From Hymenobacter profundi (GTDB taxonomy: Bacteria > Bacteroidota > Bacteroidia > Cytophagales > Hymenobacteraceae): a stretch of 35,318 nucleotides of DNA. Position 1 is the stretch's first letter. Every line of letters starts with the position of its first letter. The position numbers were made by a program, and so were the translations under genes. A model generated the notes under the pieces. It had not been told where the DNA came from and made no database searches. It was given only the letters and a program-made list of their open reading frames with translations. The stretch is from contig NZ_JAHWGL010000047.1 in assembly GCF_019334315.1 (NCBI RefSeq), forward strand, positions 1 to 35,318, given 5' to 3'. Shown here in pieces: positions 22,998 to 31,384 of the stretch.

Positions 22998-24266
22998 ATG
23001 CAGCCACTACCCACTCTAAAGGTTTTTAAGTTTGGGGGTGCCTCCGTGAAGGACGCCCCTGCCATCCGCAATCTGGCCGCCATTGTGCGGATGTATGAAG
23101 GCCAGGGCCCGCTGCTGATTGTGGTATCGGCAATGGGCAAAACCACCAACGCGTTGGAGGATGTCTTTCAGCGGGCCTACACAGGAAAGCTGTACGCGGA
23201 AGCTTTGCAGGCGGTGGAAGACTACCACCTGCAAACGGCCCAAGAACTGGCAGAGCCTACCCGGCAGGATGCACAACCCGCTCTACAAGAACTATTTACT
23301 CTTCTTCGGCAGCAGTTGAGCGACCTCACGCCCGCGCAATACGACCAGCAATACGACCAAATTGTGAGCTTTGGGGAGCTACTGGCTACGCGGCTGGTAG
23401 CCCACACGCTGGCGGCGCAGTGGCTTGATTGCCGCCCTCTGCTCCGCACCGATAGCACTTGGCGCGAGGCGCGCGTGGATTGGGCCACCACCGAACAGCA
23501 GCTACAGGATACTCTACCCCCACTGCTGGCCCAAGGCCCCGTGGTGACGCAGGGCTTTTTGGGCGGCACCGCCGACGGCCGCACCACCACGCTCGGCCGT
23601 GAGGGCTCAGACTACACCGCGGCCATTCTGGCGTACTGTATGGGCGCTGAATCCGTTACCATCTGGAAAGACGTGGCGGGCCTACTCAACGCCGACCCCA
23701 AGTTCTTTGCCGACACGGTGCGCTACCCGGAAATCAGCTACCAGGAAACCATCGAAATGGCCTACTACGGTGCGTCTGTGATTCACCCCAAAACCATTAA
23801 GCCGCTGGCGGTGCGCGGGATTCCGTTGCTGGTGAAGTCGTTTTTGCACCCCACGGCTGAAGGAACGCGCGTGCATGACTGTCAGCACGGGCTACTGGCG
23901 CCGGCCTATATCCGCAAGGCCGGCCAGTGCCTGATTTCCTTTGAGTCGAAAGACCTCACGTTTATTTCGGAGGAAAACCTGGAGGTAATTTTTGGGGCGT
24001 TGGCACAGGTGCGGCTCAAAATTCACGTGATGCAGAACTCGGCCATTAGCTTCTCGGTGTGCACCGATTTTTCGGCTTATCGGTTGGAGCAATTGCTGAG
24101 CTTGCTGCGCGACCAGTTCACGGTGCATTACAACACGGAGCTAGTGCTTTACACCATCAAAAACTACACTACTGATAGCCTGGAACGCCTTACGGCGGGC
24201 CGTACGCTGCTGCTGGAGCAACGCACCCGGCAAACCTTCCAGATGGTGTGCCGCGAGGAGGTATAA
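22998..24266 (+). CDS. Aspartate kinase (monofunctional)
   Basis: A 422-residue aspartokinase making aspartyl-4-phosphate, the first step to lysine, threonine, methionine and diaminopimelate. It has the KFGGASV motif (11-17), the catalytic-core GREGSDYTAAILA stretch (about 199-211), WKDVAGLLNADPK (about 219-231) and two C-terminal ACT-type regulatory domains from about residue 300. No homoserine dehydrogenase domain is fused. The start at 22998 is fixed by the motif lying 10 residues in and by no other usable start nearby. The message looks leaderless. Confidence 0.9.
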   Translation: MQPLPTLKVFKFGGASVKDAPAIRNLAAIVRMYEGQGPLLIVVSAMGKTTNALEDVFQRAYTGKLYAEALQAVEDYHLQTAQELAEPTRQDAQPALQELFTLLRQQLSDLTPAQYDQQYDQIVSFGELLATRLVAHTLAAQWLDCRPLLRTDSTWREARVDWATTEQQLQDTLPPLLAQGPVVTQGFLGGTADGRTTTLGREGSDYTAAILAYCMGAESVTIWKDVAGLLNADPKFFADTVRYPEISYQETIEMAYYGASVIHPKTIKPLAVRGIPLLVKSFLHPTAEGTRVHDCQHGLLAPAYIRKAGQCLISFESKDLTFISEENLEVIFGALAQVRLKIHVMQNSAISFSVCTDFSAYRLEQLLSLLRDQFTVHYNTELVLYTIKNYTTDSLERLTAGRTLLLEQRTRQTFQMVCREEV

Positions 24267-24324
24267 GTGAGATGGTAGTGCCAGGCTAGCCGAAACATTG
24301 TGGCGGCTCCTGCGCTTTTCACCT

Positions 24325-24332
24325 TATCTTTG
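24325..24332 (+). promoter_or_regulatory. -7 promoter element for the Fur/PerR-like gene
   Basis: TATCTTTG, exact consensus, 20 bp upstream of the GTG start at 24353. Confidence 0.55.
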
Positions 24333-24352
24333 CGGTTCATTCCTCCTGACCA

Positions 24353-24817
24353 GTGCCGGTTTCTGCTGCTTCTACAACTCCTTCCTTGCCTACCCCTGCG
24401 CACGTGCGCGGCCTGCTGGCTCGTGCTGGATTGCGCGCTACCCAACAACGCGTTCTGATTCTGGGCGGATTGCTGGCCCTGCGCGACCACCCCACCGCCG
24501 AGCAGGTACACCGCCAGGTTGCGGTCGAAGCCCCTACCCTGTCGCTGGGTACGGTGTATAAGGCGCTGGATAGTTTTGTGGTAGCGGGGTTGGTGAAGCG
24601 AGTGGCTGTGGCCGACGGCGCGGCCCGTCGCTACGATGCTGATTGTTCGCCCCACCACCACTTGTTTTGCACCGCTACCCAGGAAATTCTGGACTACCGC
24701 GACCCGCAGCTGGACGCTCTGATTCAGGAGTTTCTGGCGGCGCGGGGGTTTGAAAACTTCCAGCCGCATTCGTTCTCGCTACACATCACCGGCGAGAAAA
24801 TCATCCGCTCTGCCTGA
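24353..24817 (+). CDS. Fur-family regulator, PerR-like
   Basis: A 154-residue Fur-superfamily repressor. The winged helix covers about residues 15-85 (LRATQQRVLILGGLLAL, SLGTVYKALDSFVVAGLVKRV). The metal-site signature is HHHLFC (101-106). The second half of the usual structural-zinc CxxC pair is missing: only Cys98 and Cys106 occur and no C-terminal CxxC follows. It starts at GTG 24353, 20 bp after a promoter element; no ATG is available. The next gene is a 2-Cys peroxiredoxin 63 bp downstream on the same strand, which suggests peroxide-sensing PerR function by context rather than iron regulation. Confidence 0.85.
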   Translation: MPVSAASTTPSLPTPAHVRGLLARAGLRATQQRVLILGGLLALRDHPTAEQVHRQVAVEAPTLSLGTVYKALDSFVVAGLVKRVAVADGAARRYDADCSPHHHLFCTATQEILDYRDPQLDALIQEFLAARGFENFQPHSFSLHITGEKIIRSA

Positions 24818-24880
24818 CCCATCCCGCCCAACGATTCCCTTGCTTTTTCATTCCCTTTTACCCCCAATTTCCTAATAACC

Positions 24881-25516
24881 ATGGCAGTTCTCGTTGGCAA
24901 ACGTGCTCCTTCTTTCAAGGCTACGGCCGTTATCGACGGCGAATTCGAGGAAGAGTATTCTCTCGACCGTTACCTGGGCAAGAAGCACGTATTGTTCTAC
25001 TTCTACCCTTCCGACTTCACTTTTGTGTGCCCCACCGAAATCCTGGCCTTTCAGGAGCGGCTGGCTGATTTCGAGAAGAAAGGCGTAGCCGTGGTAGGCT
25101 GCTCCACCGACTCGCACTTCTCGCACTTTGCTTGGCTGAATACTCCGCACGACCGGGGTGGCATTGAGGGCGTAACCTACCCGCTAGTAGCCGACGCTAC
25201 CAAAACCATTGCCGCCAACTACGACGTGCTGGGCGGTCATTACGATTACAATGAGTCTGGCGAAATGATTTTCGTAGGCTCACCGGTTGCATACCGCGGC
25301 TTGTTTCTGATTGACAAAGATGGCATTGTGCGTCACCAGCTCGTGAACGACGGCCCGCTGGGTCGCTCCATCGACGAAGCAATGCGCATGGTAGACGCCC
25401 TGCAACACTTCGAGAAGTTTGGCGAGGTATGCCCCGCCGACTGGGAAGAAGGCAAGCAAGGCATGCAGGCCACGCAGGAAGGCGTTTCGAATTACCTGGG
25501 CCAGCAGGGCCGCTAA
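24881..25516 (+). CDS. 2-Cys peroxiredoxin (AhpC/Prx1 type)
   Basis: A 211-residue thiol peroxidase reducing hydrogen peroxide and organic or peroxynitrite peroxides. It has the peroxidatic motif FTFVCPTE with Cys50, the conserved Arg140 in YRG, and the resolving cysteine in GEVCPADW (Cys184), the typical 2-Cys dimer layout. The reductant is probably a thioredoxin or AhpF-type protein not seen here. The start ATG at 24881 is preceded by AT-rich sequence. It lies 63 bp after the PerR-like gene, a frequent pairing, and a hairpin terminator follows 27 bp after the stop. Confidence 0.94.
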   Translation: MAVLVGKRAPSFKATAVIDGEFEEEYSLDRYLGKKHVLFYFYPSDFTFVCPTEILAFQERLADFEKKGVAVVGCSTDSHFSHFAWLNTPHDRGGIEGVTYPLVADATKTIAANYDVLGGHYDYNESGEMIFVGSPVAYRGLFLIDKDGIVRHQLVNDGPLGRSIDEAMRMVDALQHFEKFGEVCPADWEEGKQGMQATQEGVSNYLGQQGR

Positions 25517-25543
25517 TTCACCCCTTATTAGTTGCTTTCGGCA

Positions 25544-25575
25544 AAGCCCTGGTCCTGCTGGACCGGGGCTTTTTC
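25544..25575 (+). terminator. Rho-independent terminator after peroxiredoxin
   Basis: Stem AAGCCCTGGTCC (25544-25555) pairs with GGACCGGGGCTT (25560-25571) with one G-T wobble, followed by TTTT. Confidence 0.85.
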
Positions 25576-25595
25576 GTGGGGCAGCCGGAACCCGC

Positions 25596-25603
25596 TACTT
25601 TTG
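25596..25603 (+). promoter_or_regulatory. -7 promoter element for waaA
   Basis: TACTTTTG, exact consensus, just downstream of the peroxiredoxin terminator and 79 bp before the waaA start. Confidence 0.55.
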
Positions 25604-25682
25604 CAGAAACCACCAGCGCGTTGCTGGTTTTTCTTATCTGTTATTTCCGCATTTGCTGTTGAGTTTTCTGTATTCCGTTGCC

Positions 25683-26933
25683 ATGTATTTGTATGGCCTG
25701 CTGCTGCGGCTGGCGGCTCCCTTTGTGCCTAAGGCGGCACAGTGGGTAGGCGGCCGCAAGGCTTGGCACACCCGTTTGCGCGAGGCGCTCCAGCACGAAA
25801 CGGCGCCACTGGCGTGGTTTCACTGTGCTTCGCTGGGCGAGTTTGAGCAGGGCCGGCCACTCATAGAGGCTTACGCCCGCCAGTATCCCACGCACAAAAT
25901 CGTGCTAACGTTTTTCTCGCCCTCGGGCTACGAAGTGCGCAAGAACTGGCCCGGCGCGGCCTATATTCTATATCTACCTTTGGATACGGCCGCCAATGCC
26001 CGCGCCTTTCTTGACTTGGTGCGGCCCCGGCTGGCAGTGTTTGTGAAGTATGAATTCTGGCACCATTTCCTGCGGGAACTACAACGCCGCCAGGTTCCTA
26101 CCCTATGCGTATCCGCTATTTTTCGACCCGAGCAAGTCTTTTTCAAACCCTGGGGTGGCTTCTTCCGTGATATTCTGAACCGATTCACGCATATTTTCAC
26201 GCAGAATGATGCTTCGGTTGAGTTGCTCCGCCAAGCTGGCATTCAGCAGGCGAGCGTGGCCGGCGACACGCGCTTTGATACGGTAGCACGCACAGCGGCA
26301 CAACCGCCCATTCCTCTACCCCTCGTAGATGCTTTTCAGGTCGATGGGGCGTCGGTGATGATTGTGGGTAGCAGCTGGCCCGAAGACCTGCCTACCCTCA
26401 CGCCGATATTCCAAAGTTACCGCCAAGAGCTACGCTTTATCGTGGCACCGCATGAAATTGGCGAGGCCAATCTGCGGCAGGTAGAGGCGGCGCTGCCGGG
26501 CCAAGTGGTGCGCTACTCCACCGCCACGCCGGCCACCGTGGCGCAAGCCCGCGTGTTGCTCATCGACAACGTAGGGCTGCTCTCTCAGCTCTACCGTTTC
26601 GGTCAGTTTGCCTACGTGGGTGGGGCCTTTGGCAAAGGCCTACACAACACATTGGAAGCGGCGGCGTTTGGCTTGCCGGTGTTTTTTGGGCCTACTTACC
26701 ACAAGTTTCAGGAAGCCGTGGAATTGGTGGCGCTAGGCGGCGCGTTTCCTGTGCACTCAGCACAGGAGCTGGAAAAGGCGCTGCTACCCCTGCTGCGCAA
26801 CGAAGCCGCCCGCCTAGTCGTGCAAGACCTCAACCTGGACTACGTATTTCAACACGCCGGCGCCACCCAGCGCATTATGGCGTGGCTTGATGGTGAACTA
26901 GTGAGTGATAATAAAAACCGTTTATCATCCTGA
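25683..26933 (+). CDS. waaA: 3-deoxy-D-manno-octulosonic acid (Kdo) transferase
   Basis: A 416-residue GT-B glycosyltransferase that adds Kdo to lipid A at the inner membrane. It has a short N-terminal hydrophobic anchor (MYLYGLLLRLAAPFV), the catalytic-base region FHCASLGEFEQGRP (46-59, Glu53), VKYEFWHHF, and the C-terminal nucleotide-sugar site with YVGGAFGKGLHNTLEAAAFGLPVFFGP. The ATG at 25683 starts at the anchor; a long in-frame extension upstream overlaps peroxiredoxin and its terminator and is rejected. The last codons and the TGA stop (26931-26933) lie inside palindromic repeat copy 5, so the C-terminal residues SS and the stop come from the repeat. Confidence 0.93.
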   Translation: MYLYGLLLRLAAPFVPKAAQWVGGRKAWHTRLREALQHETAPLAWFHCASLGEFEQGRPLIEAYARQYPTHKIVLTFFSPSGYEVRKNWPGAAYILYLPLDTAANARAFLDLVRPRLAVFVKYEFWHHFLRELQRRQVPTLCVSAIFRPEQVFFKPWGGFFRDILNRFTHIFTQNDASVELLRQAGIQQASVAGDTRFDTVARTAAQPPIPLPLVDAFQVDGASVMIVGSSWPEDLPTLTPIFQSYRQELRFIVAPHEIGEANLRQVEAALPGQVVRYSTATPATVAQARVLLIDNVGLLSQLYRFGQFAYVGGAFGKGLHNTLEAAAFGLPVFFGPTYHKFQEAVELVALGGAFPVHSAQELEKALLPLLRNEAARLVVQDLNLDYVFQHAGATQRIMAWLDGELVSDNKNRLSS

Positions 26934-27020
26934 GCTTGCGAAAGACTTTCTCACGGTAGAACGACAGACGTACCAACGACTCGTTCTACCGTGAGAAAGT
27001 CTTTCGCAAGCGCAGGATGA
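26925..27020. repeat. Long palindromic intergenic repeat, copy 5
   Basis: 40-bp arms (26925-26964, 26981-27020) with one mismatch and a 16-nt loop, with CGTACCAACGACTC shared with copy 4. The left end TCATCCTGAGC overlaps the waaA stop codon. The right end holds an ATG at 27017 in frame with rsgA that should not be used as its start. Confidence 0.94.
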
Positions 27021-27079
27021 CAATACTGTATTACACTTACTATCACGCATTTATTCACTCATTCATTCAGTTACTCGCT

Positions 27080-28006
27080 GTGGTAGGTATTGTTGTTAAA
27101 TCAACTGGGTCTTGGTATTTGGTGCGCGATACAGCTACTGGGACGCTGCACCGCTGCCGACTGCGGGGCAAGTTCAAGCAGAAGGGCCTGAAGGTAAGCA
27201 ACCCGCTGGCCGTGGGCGACCAGGTGGAGTTTACGGTGGAGGAGCAAACCGAAGGCGCGGGCGTGATTCATCACATCGAGCCGCGCCGCAACTACATCAT
27301 CCGGCGCTCGGTGCATAAAACGGAGCATTCCCACATTGTAGCCGCCAACCTCGATCAGGCGCTGCTGGTGGTCACGCTGGTATCGCCGGCCACGTCGTTC
27401 GGGTTCATCGACCGGTTTCTGGTTACGGCGGAGGCGTACAGCATTCCGGTCACGCTCATCTTCAACAAAGCTGATTTGCATGACGACGACCTAGCCGATT
27501 ATCAGCAGCAGATTGGTAAAATGTACCAACGCGTGGGCTACCCCAGCCTACTCACCTCGGCCCAAAGCGGGGTAGGCGTGGCCGAAGTTGATGCTTTGCT
27601 CGATGGTAAAACCACGCTGCTTTCGGGGCACTCCGGGGTAGGAAAAAGCACGTTGATCAATGTACTGGTGCCCGATTTGGACTTGAAAACTGCTGAAATC
27701 AGCCAGTTTTCTGACAAAGGCGTGCATACCACTACCTACGCCGAAATGCTGGAAGTGCGCCCCGGCACCTACCTGATCGACACGCCCGGCATCAAGGAAC
27801 TGGGTCTGGTGGACGTGCAGCCAGGCGAGTTGGCGCACTTTTTCCCGGAGATGCGCGCCCTGCTCAACCAGTGCCGGTACCACAACTGCCGCCACGTGCA
27901 GGAGCCGGGCTGCGCTGTTATCGAAGCCGTGGAAAAAGGCCGCATTGCCCTACCCCGCTACGACAGCTACCTAAGCATGCTCCACGACGAGGATAATCGA
28001 CATTGA
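27080..28006 (+). CDS. rsgA: Ribosome small-subunit-dependent GTPase RsgA
   Basis: A 308-residue circularly permuted GTPase acting in late 30S maturation. An OB-fold at the N-terminus (GIVVKSTGSWYLVRD, GDQVEF) is followed by G4 NKAD (about 132-135), G1 SGHSGVGKSTLIN (about 182-194), G3 DTPGIKELG, and a C-terminal zinc motif with Cys/His in CRYHNCRHVQEPGC. I place the start at GTG 27080 (VVGIVVKSTG), which gives the family's usual N-terminus. The in-frame ATG at 27017 is inside repeat copy 5 and would add 21 residues of odd composition (YYTYYHAFIHSFIQ). Confidence 0.92.
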   Translation: MVGIVVKSTGSWYLVRDTATGTLHRCRLRGKFKQKGLKVSNPLAVGDQVEFTVEEQTEGAGVIHHIEPRRNYIIRRSVHKTEHSHIVAANLDQALLVVTLVSPATSFGFIDRFLVTAEAYSIPVTLIFNKADLHDDDLADYQQQIGKMYQRVGYPSLLTSAQSGVGVAEVDALLDGKTTLLSGHSGVGKSTLINVLVPDLDLKTAEISQFSDKGVHTTTYAEMLEVRPGTYLIDTPGIKELGLVDVQPGELAHFFPEMRALLNQCRYHNCRHVQEPGCAVIEAVEKGRIALPRYDSYLSMLHDEDNRH

Positions 28007-28074
28007 TTGAGCTATTGACATTTAGGAAATACACCCAAAGGGCGCTTGTTGGGCTTGTTTTGGATTAGGTGAAC

Positions 28075-28215
28075 ATGCGGAAGAAAGCCTCTACCTGTCT
28101 TCCTATCCCTCTAACCGAAACTGAAGTTGCTGATGAACAGCCAGCAGCAACTAGCGTAGGGAATAAGTTAGAACAAGAGCTAGTGGCTGATAGCCAACAG
28201 CTAAAAGCATCATAA
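28075..28215 (+). CDS. Possible 46-residue micro-ORF upstream of the NERD-like gene
   Basis: ATG 28075 opens a 46-codon frame ending in TAA 1 bp before the start of the next gene, which would allow translational coupling. The product is polar with an acidic middle and has no signal, membrane segment or known motif. The 3' half overlaps an imperfect hairpin (28178-28202). It may equally be non-coding leader sequence. No similarity is recognised. The 68 bp before it (28007-28074) holds nothing seen. Confidence 0.25.
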   Translation: MRKKASTCLPIPLTETEVADEQPAATSVGNKLEQELVADSQQLKAS

Positions 28216-28216
28216 C

Positions 28217-29689
28217 ATGGTCCACTGCTTCTTATTTGCACCTTTCGCAGACGCCGCCCGGCAGCGGCAGTACGAAGCAGTATGCGAGGTATTGGAGGCC
28301 GAAGTAGCTGCCCCTACCACGTTGCTACTAGGGAATTTAGATGTCGCGGGTATTGCCCTCGATGCCGTGGTAGTGCGGCCGCGCAGCATCACAGCGTTAG
28401 TACTGGAACCTGGGAGCGGCCACCTGAGCGTACCTACCCTGGAGTACGGCGCCTGGAAGCTAAATGGCCAGCCCCTACCCAGCCGAGCGGCAGCCGATAA
28501 TCCGTTTGACCAATACCAACAGCAACAAGCAGCGCTGGCGGCTTGGCTGAGCAAGGAGCTGCATCGACCAGCGGCCGAGCTACCGCCCCTTACGGGTATG
28601 GTACTATTTGAAGCGCCGTTGTCGTTTGGGCCGGAAGTGGAGCGGCAGCTTCGCCACTATCCCGGCGCCGGGGATTTCCAACTCCTAAGCAACGCGCAAC
28701 TGCTGCCGCGCCGCTTGTGGCAGCTGGCGCACCCAGAATTACTCCTGGCCGAACACGAGCTGCTGGCCTGGGCTGACCGCCTGACAGCTCTTTACCAAGA
28801 CGAAGACCCCGCCAACGAAGCTACCCCAGCAACGAATGCAGAAGCCGATGGCTACTGGACGCGCAAGCTACGGCAGCTTTGGGGCTGGCTGGGCGCTGAA
28901 GACGTACCCGCCGATCCGCCTTACGGAGCACCTTCGCCTACCTCGCTAGCCGAGCAACAGCAGGAACAAGTGCGGCTAGAGCAGTTGCGGCGAGAGTTGC
29001 AGCAGCAGCTTGCGCAGCAACAGCAAACCGCTGCTGCCCGCGAGTCGGTGCAGGCGAAGGAGCTGGAACAGCTACGGCAGCAGGTAGCGCAAGCCGGTCA
29101 ATCGGATGCGGCGCGGCGGGCCGAGCAACAGGAGCAGGCGTTGGAAGAAGCATTGCGTACCGTGCGCGCTGAGGCAGCCGCCCGCAATCAGGAATTGGAC
29201 GCCCGCATTCAACAGCTCGGCCAACTCCTGGAACAACTGCGTCATTCAACCCTAACTCCTGCTCCTACCCCAATGGTCGAAGTACCGCTGACGGTTTCGG
29301 CCCAACCTCAACGCCCTAGCGCTTCACGCACGCCGCCGCCTCCTGGGCGTGTGGCTAAATCTCAAAAGCTGGTTCGTCTGGAACGGGTAGCCCTGCTGGT
29401 GTTGGTCTTGCTACTGGGTCTGGTAGCAGGCATTTGGGGAGTGAAACATTTCACCCGCCCCACCACGCGGCCGCACGCTCCTACCAGGTCTGTTCGACAC
29501 AGAACACCTCCTGTGGAGGAGGAGGTTATGATGGCCCCTGATTCCGCCGAGACAAGTGATTCCGTTGAAACACTACCTGCTTCGCCCGAGCCAGCTATAC
29601 TAGAAGAGGAGGAGTTGGAGCCACAGGACCCAGACCAAATCATGCACACGCCGTCCGACAGCATCGCCCGTGCCCTTCAAAACGAGTAA
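28217..29689 (+). CDS. Degenerate-NERD coiled-coil membrane protein
   Basis: A 490-residue protein of unusual design. Residues about 15-125 look like a NERD domain: GNLDVAGIALDAVVVRPRSI (39-58), LVLEPGSG where NERD has an E-x-K (61-68), and NPFDQYQQQQAALAAWL (95-111). The catalytic Lys appears replaced by Pro, so nuclease activity is doubtful. Residues about 240-345 are a Gln/Glu/Ala-rich coiled coil. A single membrane helix spans about 391-410 after a basic LVRLERV, followed by an 80-residue acidic, proline-rich tail. Topology by charge suggests the NERD part is cytoplasmic. No known operon partner. Function unknown. Confidence 0.75.
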   Translation: MVHCFLFAPFADAARQRQYEAVCEVLEAEVAAPTTLLLGNLDVAGIALDAVVVRPRSITALVLEPGSGHLSVPTLEYGAWKLNGQPLPSRAAADNPFDQYQQQQAALAAWLSKELHRPAAELPPLTGMVLFEAPLSFGPEVERQLRHYPGAGDFQLLSNAQLLPRRLWQLAHPELLLAEHELLAWADRLTALYQDEDPANEATPATNAEADGYWTRKLRQLWGWLGAEDVPADPPYGAPSPTSLAEQQQEQVRLEQLRRELQQQLAQQQQTAAARESVQAKELEQLRQQVAQAGQSDAARRAEQQEQALEEALRTVRAEAAARNQELDARIQQLGQLLEQLRHSTLTPAPTPMVEVPLTVSAQPQRPSASRTPPPPGRVAKSQKLVRLERVALLVLVLLLGLVAGIWGVKHFTRPTTRPHAPTRSVRHRTPPVEEEVMMAPDSAETSDSVETLPASPEPAILEEEELEPQDPDQIMHTPSDSIARALQNE

Positions 29690-29763
29690 CAGGCGGTCGA
29701 CAGTCTCTTTTCGCGCTTCCTGCGTATACCCAGCCATTTGCACCTTCACTTTTCACAAAGAAA

Positions 29764-30648
29764 ATGGCTGAGAAAATTGCCTTTCTGGGCTTGGGCAGCA
29801 TGGGCGCCGCCATGGCGACCAACTTGCTAAAAGCCGGTTTTCCGCTCACCGTATACAACCGCACGGCTAGCAAAGCCGAGCCACTCCGGCAACAGGGCGC
29901 TACCGTAGCCGCTACCCCTGCTGAGGCTGTCCGTGAAGCCACGGTTGTGTTTACGATGGTGACGGATGATAAGGCACTGGAAGAACTAACCATTGGCCCC
30001 GAGGGCTTTCTGGCGGCCCTACCTCAAGGTGCTATTCATGCTTCGTGTAGCACTGTAGCCTCCGACACCAACCGCCGTCTGGCCGAGGCGCATCAGCAAC
30101 ATGGCTCTACTCTGGTAGCCTCGCCCGTATTTGGCAAGCCCGACGTGGCCCAGGCCGGTAACCTGTGGGTAGGCAGCTCTGGCCCCACCGAAGCGCGGCA
30201 GCGGCTGGAGCCTTTGCAAGCGGCTTTCGGCCAAGGCACCTATTCATTCGGCGACGATGCTGGTGCTGCCAGCGTAGCCAAGCTTTGCGGCAACTTCCTA
30301 CTCGGCACCGTGATTGAGGGCATGGCCGAAGCTCTCACCTTGGCCGAAAAAGCCGGTCTCGATCGGGTAGCCTTCTACGAAATGCTTACCAGCACGCTGT
30401 TCAACAATCCCGTCTACAAAAGCTACGGCAAGCTGATAGCCGAGCGCCACTACCAGCCCGTGGGCGCCCCACCCGCCATCATTCGCAAGGATATGAACTT
30501 GGTGGTACAGGAAGCTTACAAACAGGGGGTACCCATGCCCTTCGCTAACATCATCCGCGACCAACTCACCGCAACCGTCGCGCTCAATGAACAAGATGTT
30601 GACTGGGCCAGCTTCGCAGAGCGCGTGGCCCAAGGCGCTGGGCTGTAG
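29764..30648 (+). CDS. NAD(P)-dependent beta-hydroxyacid dehydrogenase (GLYR1/GarR-like)
   Basis: A 294-residue member of the 3-hydroxyisobutyrate dehydrogenase superfamily. It has the N-terminal Rossmann motif FLGLGSMGAAMATNLLKAG (7-25), NRT after beta2 (an NADP-type Arg), the substrate region HASCSTVASDTNRRLAEA, and the catalytic Lys in GAASVAKLCGNFLLG. The C-terminal helical domain is complete. The exact substrate (succinic semialdehyde, glyoxylate, tartronate semialdehyde or another) cannot be told. Convergent with the fasciclin gene, with a bidirectional terminator between them. Confidence 0.87.
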   Translation: MAEKIAFLGLGSMGAAMATNLLKAGFPLTVYNRTASKAEPLRQQGATVAATPAEAVREATVVFTMVTDDKALEELTIGPEGFLAALPQGAIHASCSTVASDTNRRLAEAHQQHGSTLVASPVFGKPDVAQAGNLWVGSSGPTEARQRLEPLQAAFGQGTYSFGDDAGAASVAKLCGNFLLGTVIEGMAEALTLAEKAGLDRVAFYEMLTSTLFNNPVYKSYGKLIAERHYQPVGAPPAIIRKDMNLVVQEAYKQGVPMPFANIIRDQLTATVALNEQDVDWASFAERVAQGAGL

Positions 30649-30676
30649 GGGCGCGTTGCACGCGCCTCTCACAACA

Positions 30677-30709
30677 AAAAAAAGCCCAGCCGAAACAGCT
30701 GGGCCTTTT
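30677..30709. terminator. Bidirectional hairpin terminator
   Basis: GCCCAGC (30684-30690) pairs with GCTGGGC (30698-30704), flanked by A8 on the left and TTTT on the right. It serves both the dehydrogenase (+) and fasciclin (-) genes. Confidence 0.85.
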
Positions 30710-30733
30710 CAACCAATCAGGAAATCGTTGATA

Positions 30734-31384
30734 TTATTGAGCGGTGGGCAGCAGCACACCGTCGATGACGTGGGTTACGCCGTTGCTGGAAATTACATCG
30801 GCAGTTTGCACAGTAACAGGTGCGTCTTTTCCGTTGCTGATCATCACTTTACCACCTTGCACCGAGATTTTTACTTTCTCGCCATTCATGGTGGTCAGTT
30901 CCTGCCCGTCTTTGAGGTCAGCGGCCAGCAGGCGGCTCTGGATAACGTGGTAGGTGAGTACACCCTTCAGCTTTTCCTTGCTTTCAGGCTTCATCAAGCC
31001 AGCCAGTGCGCCTTTCGGTAGCTTATCGAAGGCGGCGTTGGTGGGCGCAAATACGGTGAACGGACCGGGGCCGCTTAGGGTACCGTCGAGGCCAGCAGCT
31101 TGCACAGCCTTCACCAGCGTGCTCACGCTAGGTGCCATCACAGCATTTTGCACAATGGATTTGTCTGGCGTCATGGGTACGCCATCTACCAGCACGCCCT
31201 CGGGCTTGCCCATGCGCGACGAGTCGTTGGGCATGGTAGCTAGCGTGTCGGTCATCGCCGATTCGGTGCCGGGGGCTTCCGTGGTGGTGTCAGCACCCTT
31301 GTTGTTGTCGCAGCTGGTCAGGCCAAACCCTACCGAGGCAACAGCGCAAAGCGCCAGAAAGGAATTGCGGAAAGTCTTTTTCAT
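30734..31384 (-). CDS. Fasciclin (FAS1) domain lipoprotein
   Basis: A 216-residue exported lipoprotein. The start at 31384 gives a signal peptide with lipobox LTSC; a longer in-frame start at 31441 is not needed. After a Thr/Asp-rich linker (about 25-75) comes one FAS1 domain with GPFTVFAPTNAAFDKLP, LTYHVIQSRLLAADL and VIDGVLLP, the conserved H1/H2 and YH motifs. FAS1 proteins mediate adhesion or surface association. An inserted LVDGVPMTPDKSIVQ segment precedes the domain. No - strand TAnnTTTG element was found upstream. Confidence 0.88.
   Translation of the reverse strand: MKKTFRNSFLALCAVASVGFGLTSCDNNKGADTTTEAPGTESAMTDTLATMPNDSSRMGKPEGVLVDGVPMTPDKSIVQNAVMAPSVSTLVKAVQAAGLDGTLSGPGPFTVFAPTNAAFDKLPKGALAGLMKPESKEKLKGVLTYHVIQSRLLAADLKDGQELTTMNGEKVKISVQGGKVMISNGKDAPVTVQTADVISSNGVTHVIDGVLLPTAQ

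Noticed and set aside
25419..25682. 88-residue extension of WaaA
   Set aside because: Overlaps peroxiredoxin in another frame, plus its terminator and the waaA promoter.
28938..29249. Antisense proline/alanine-rich ORF in the coiled-coil region
   Set aside because: Produced by the repetitive Gln/Ala codons on the other strand.
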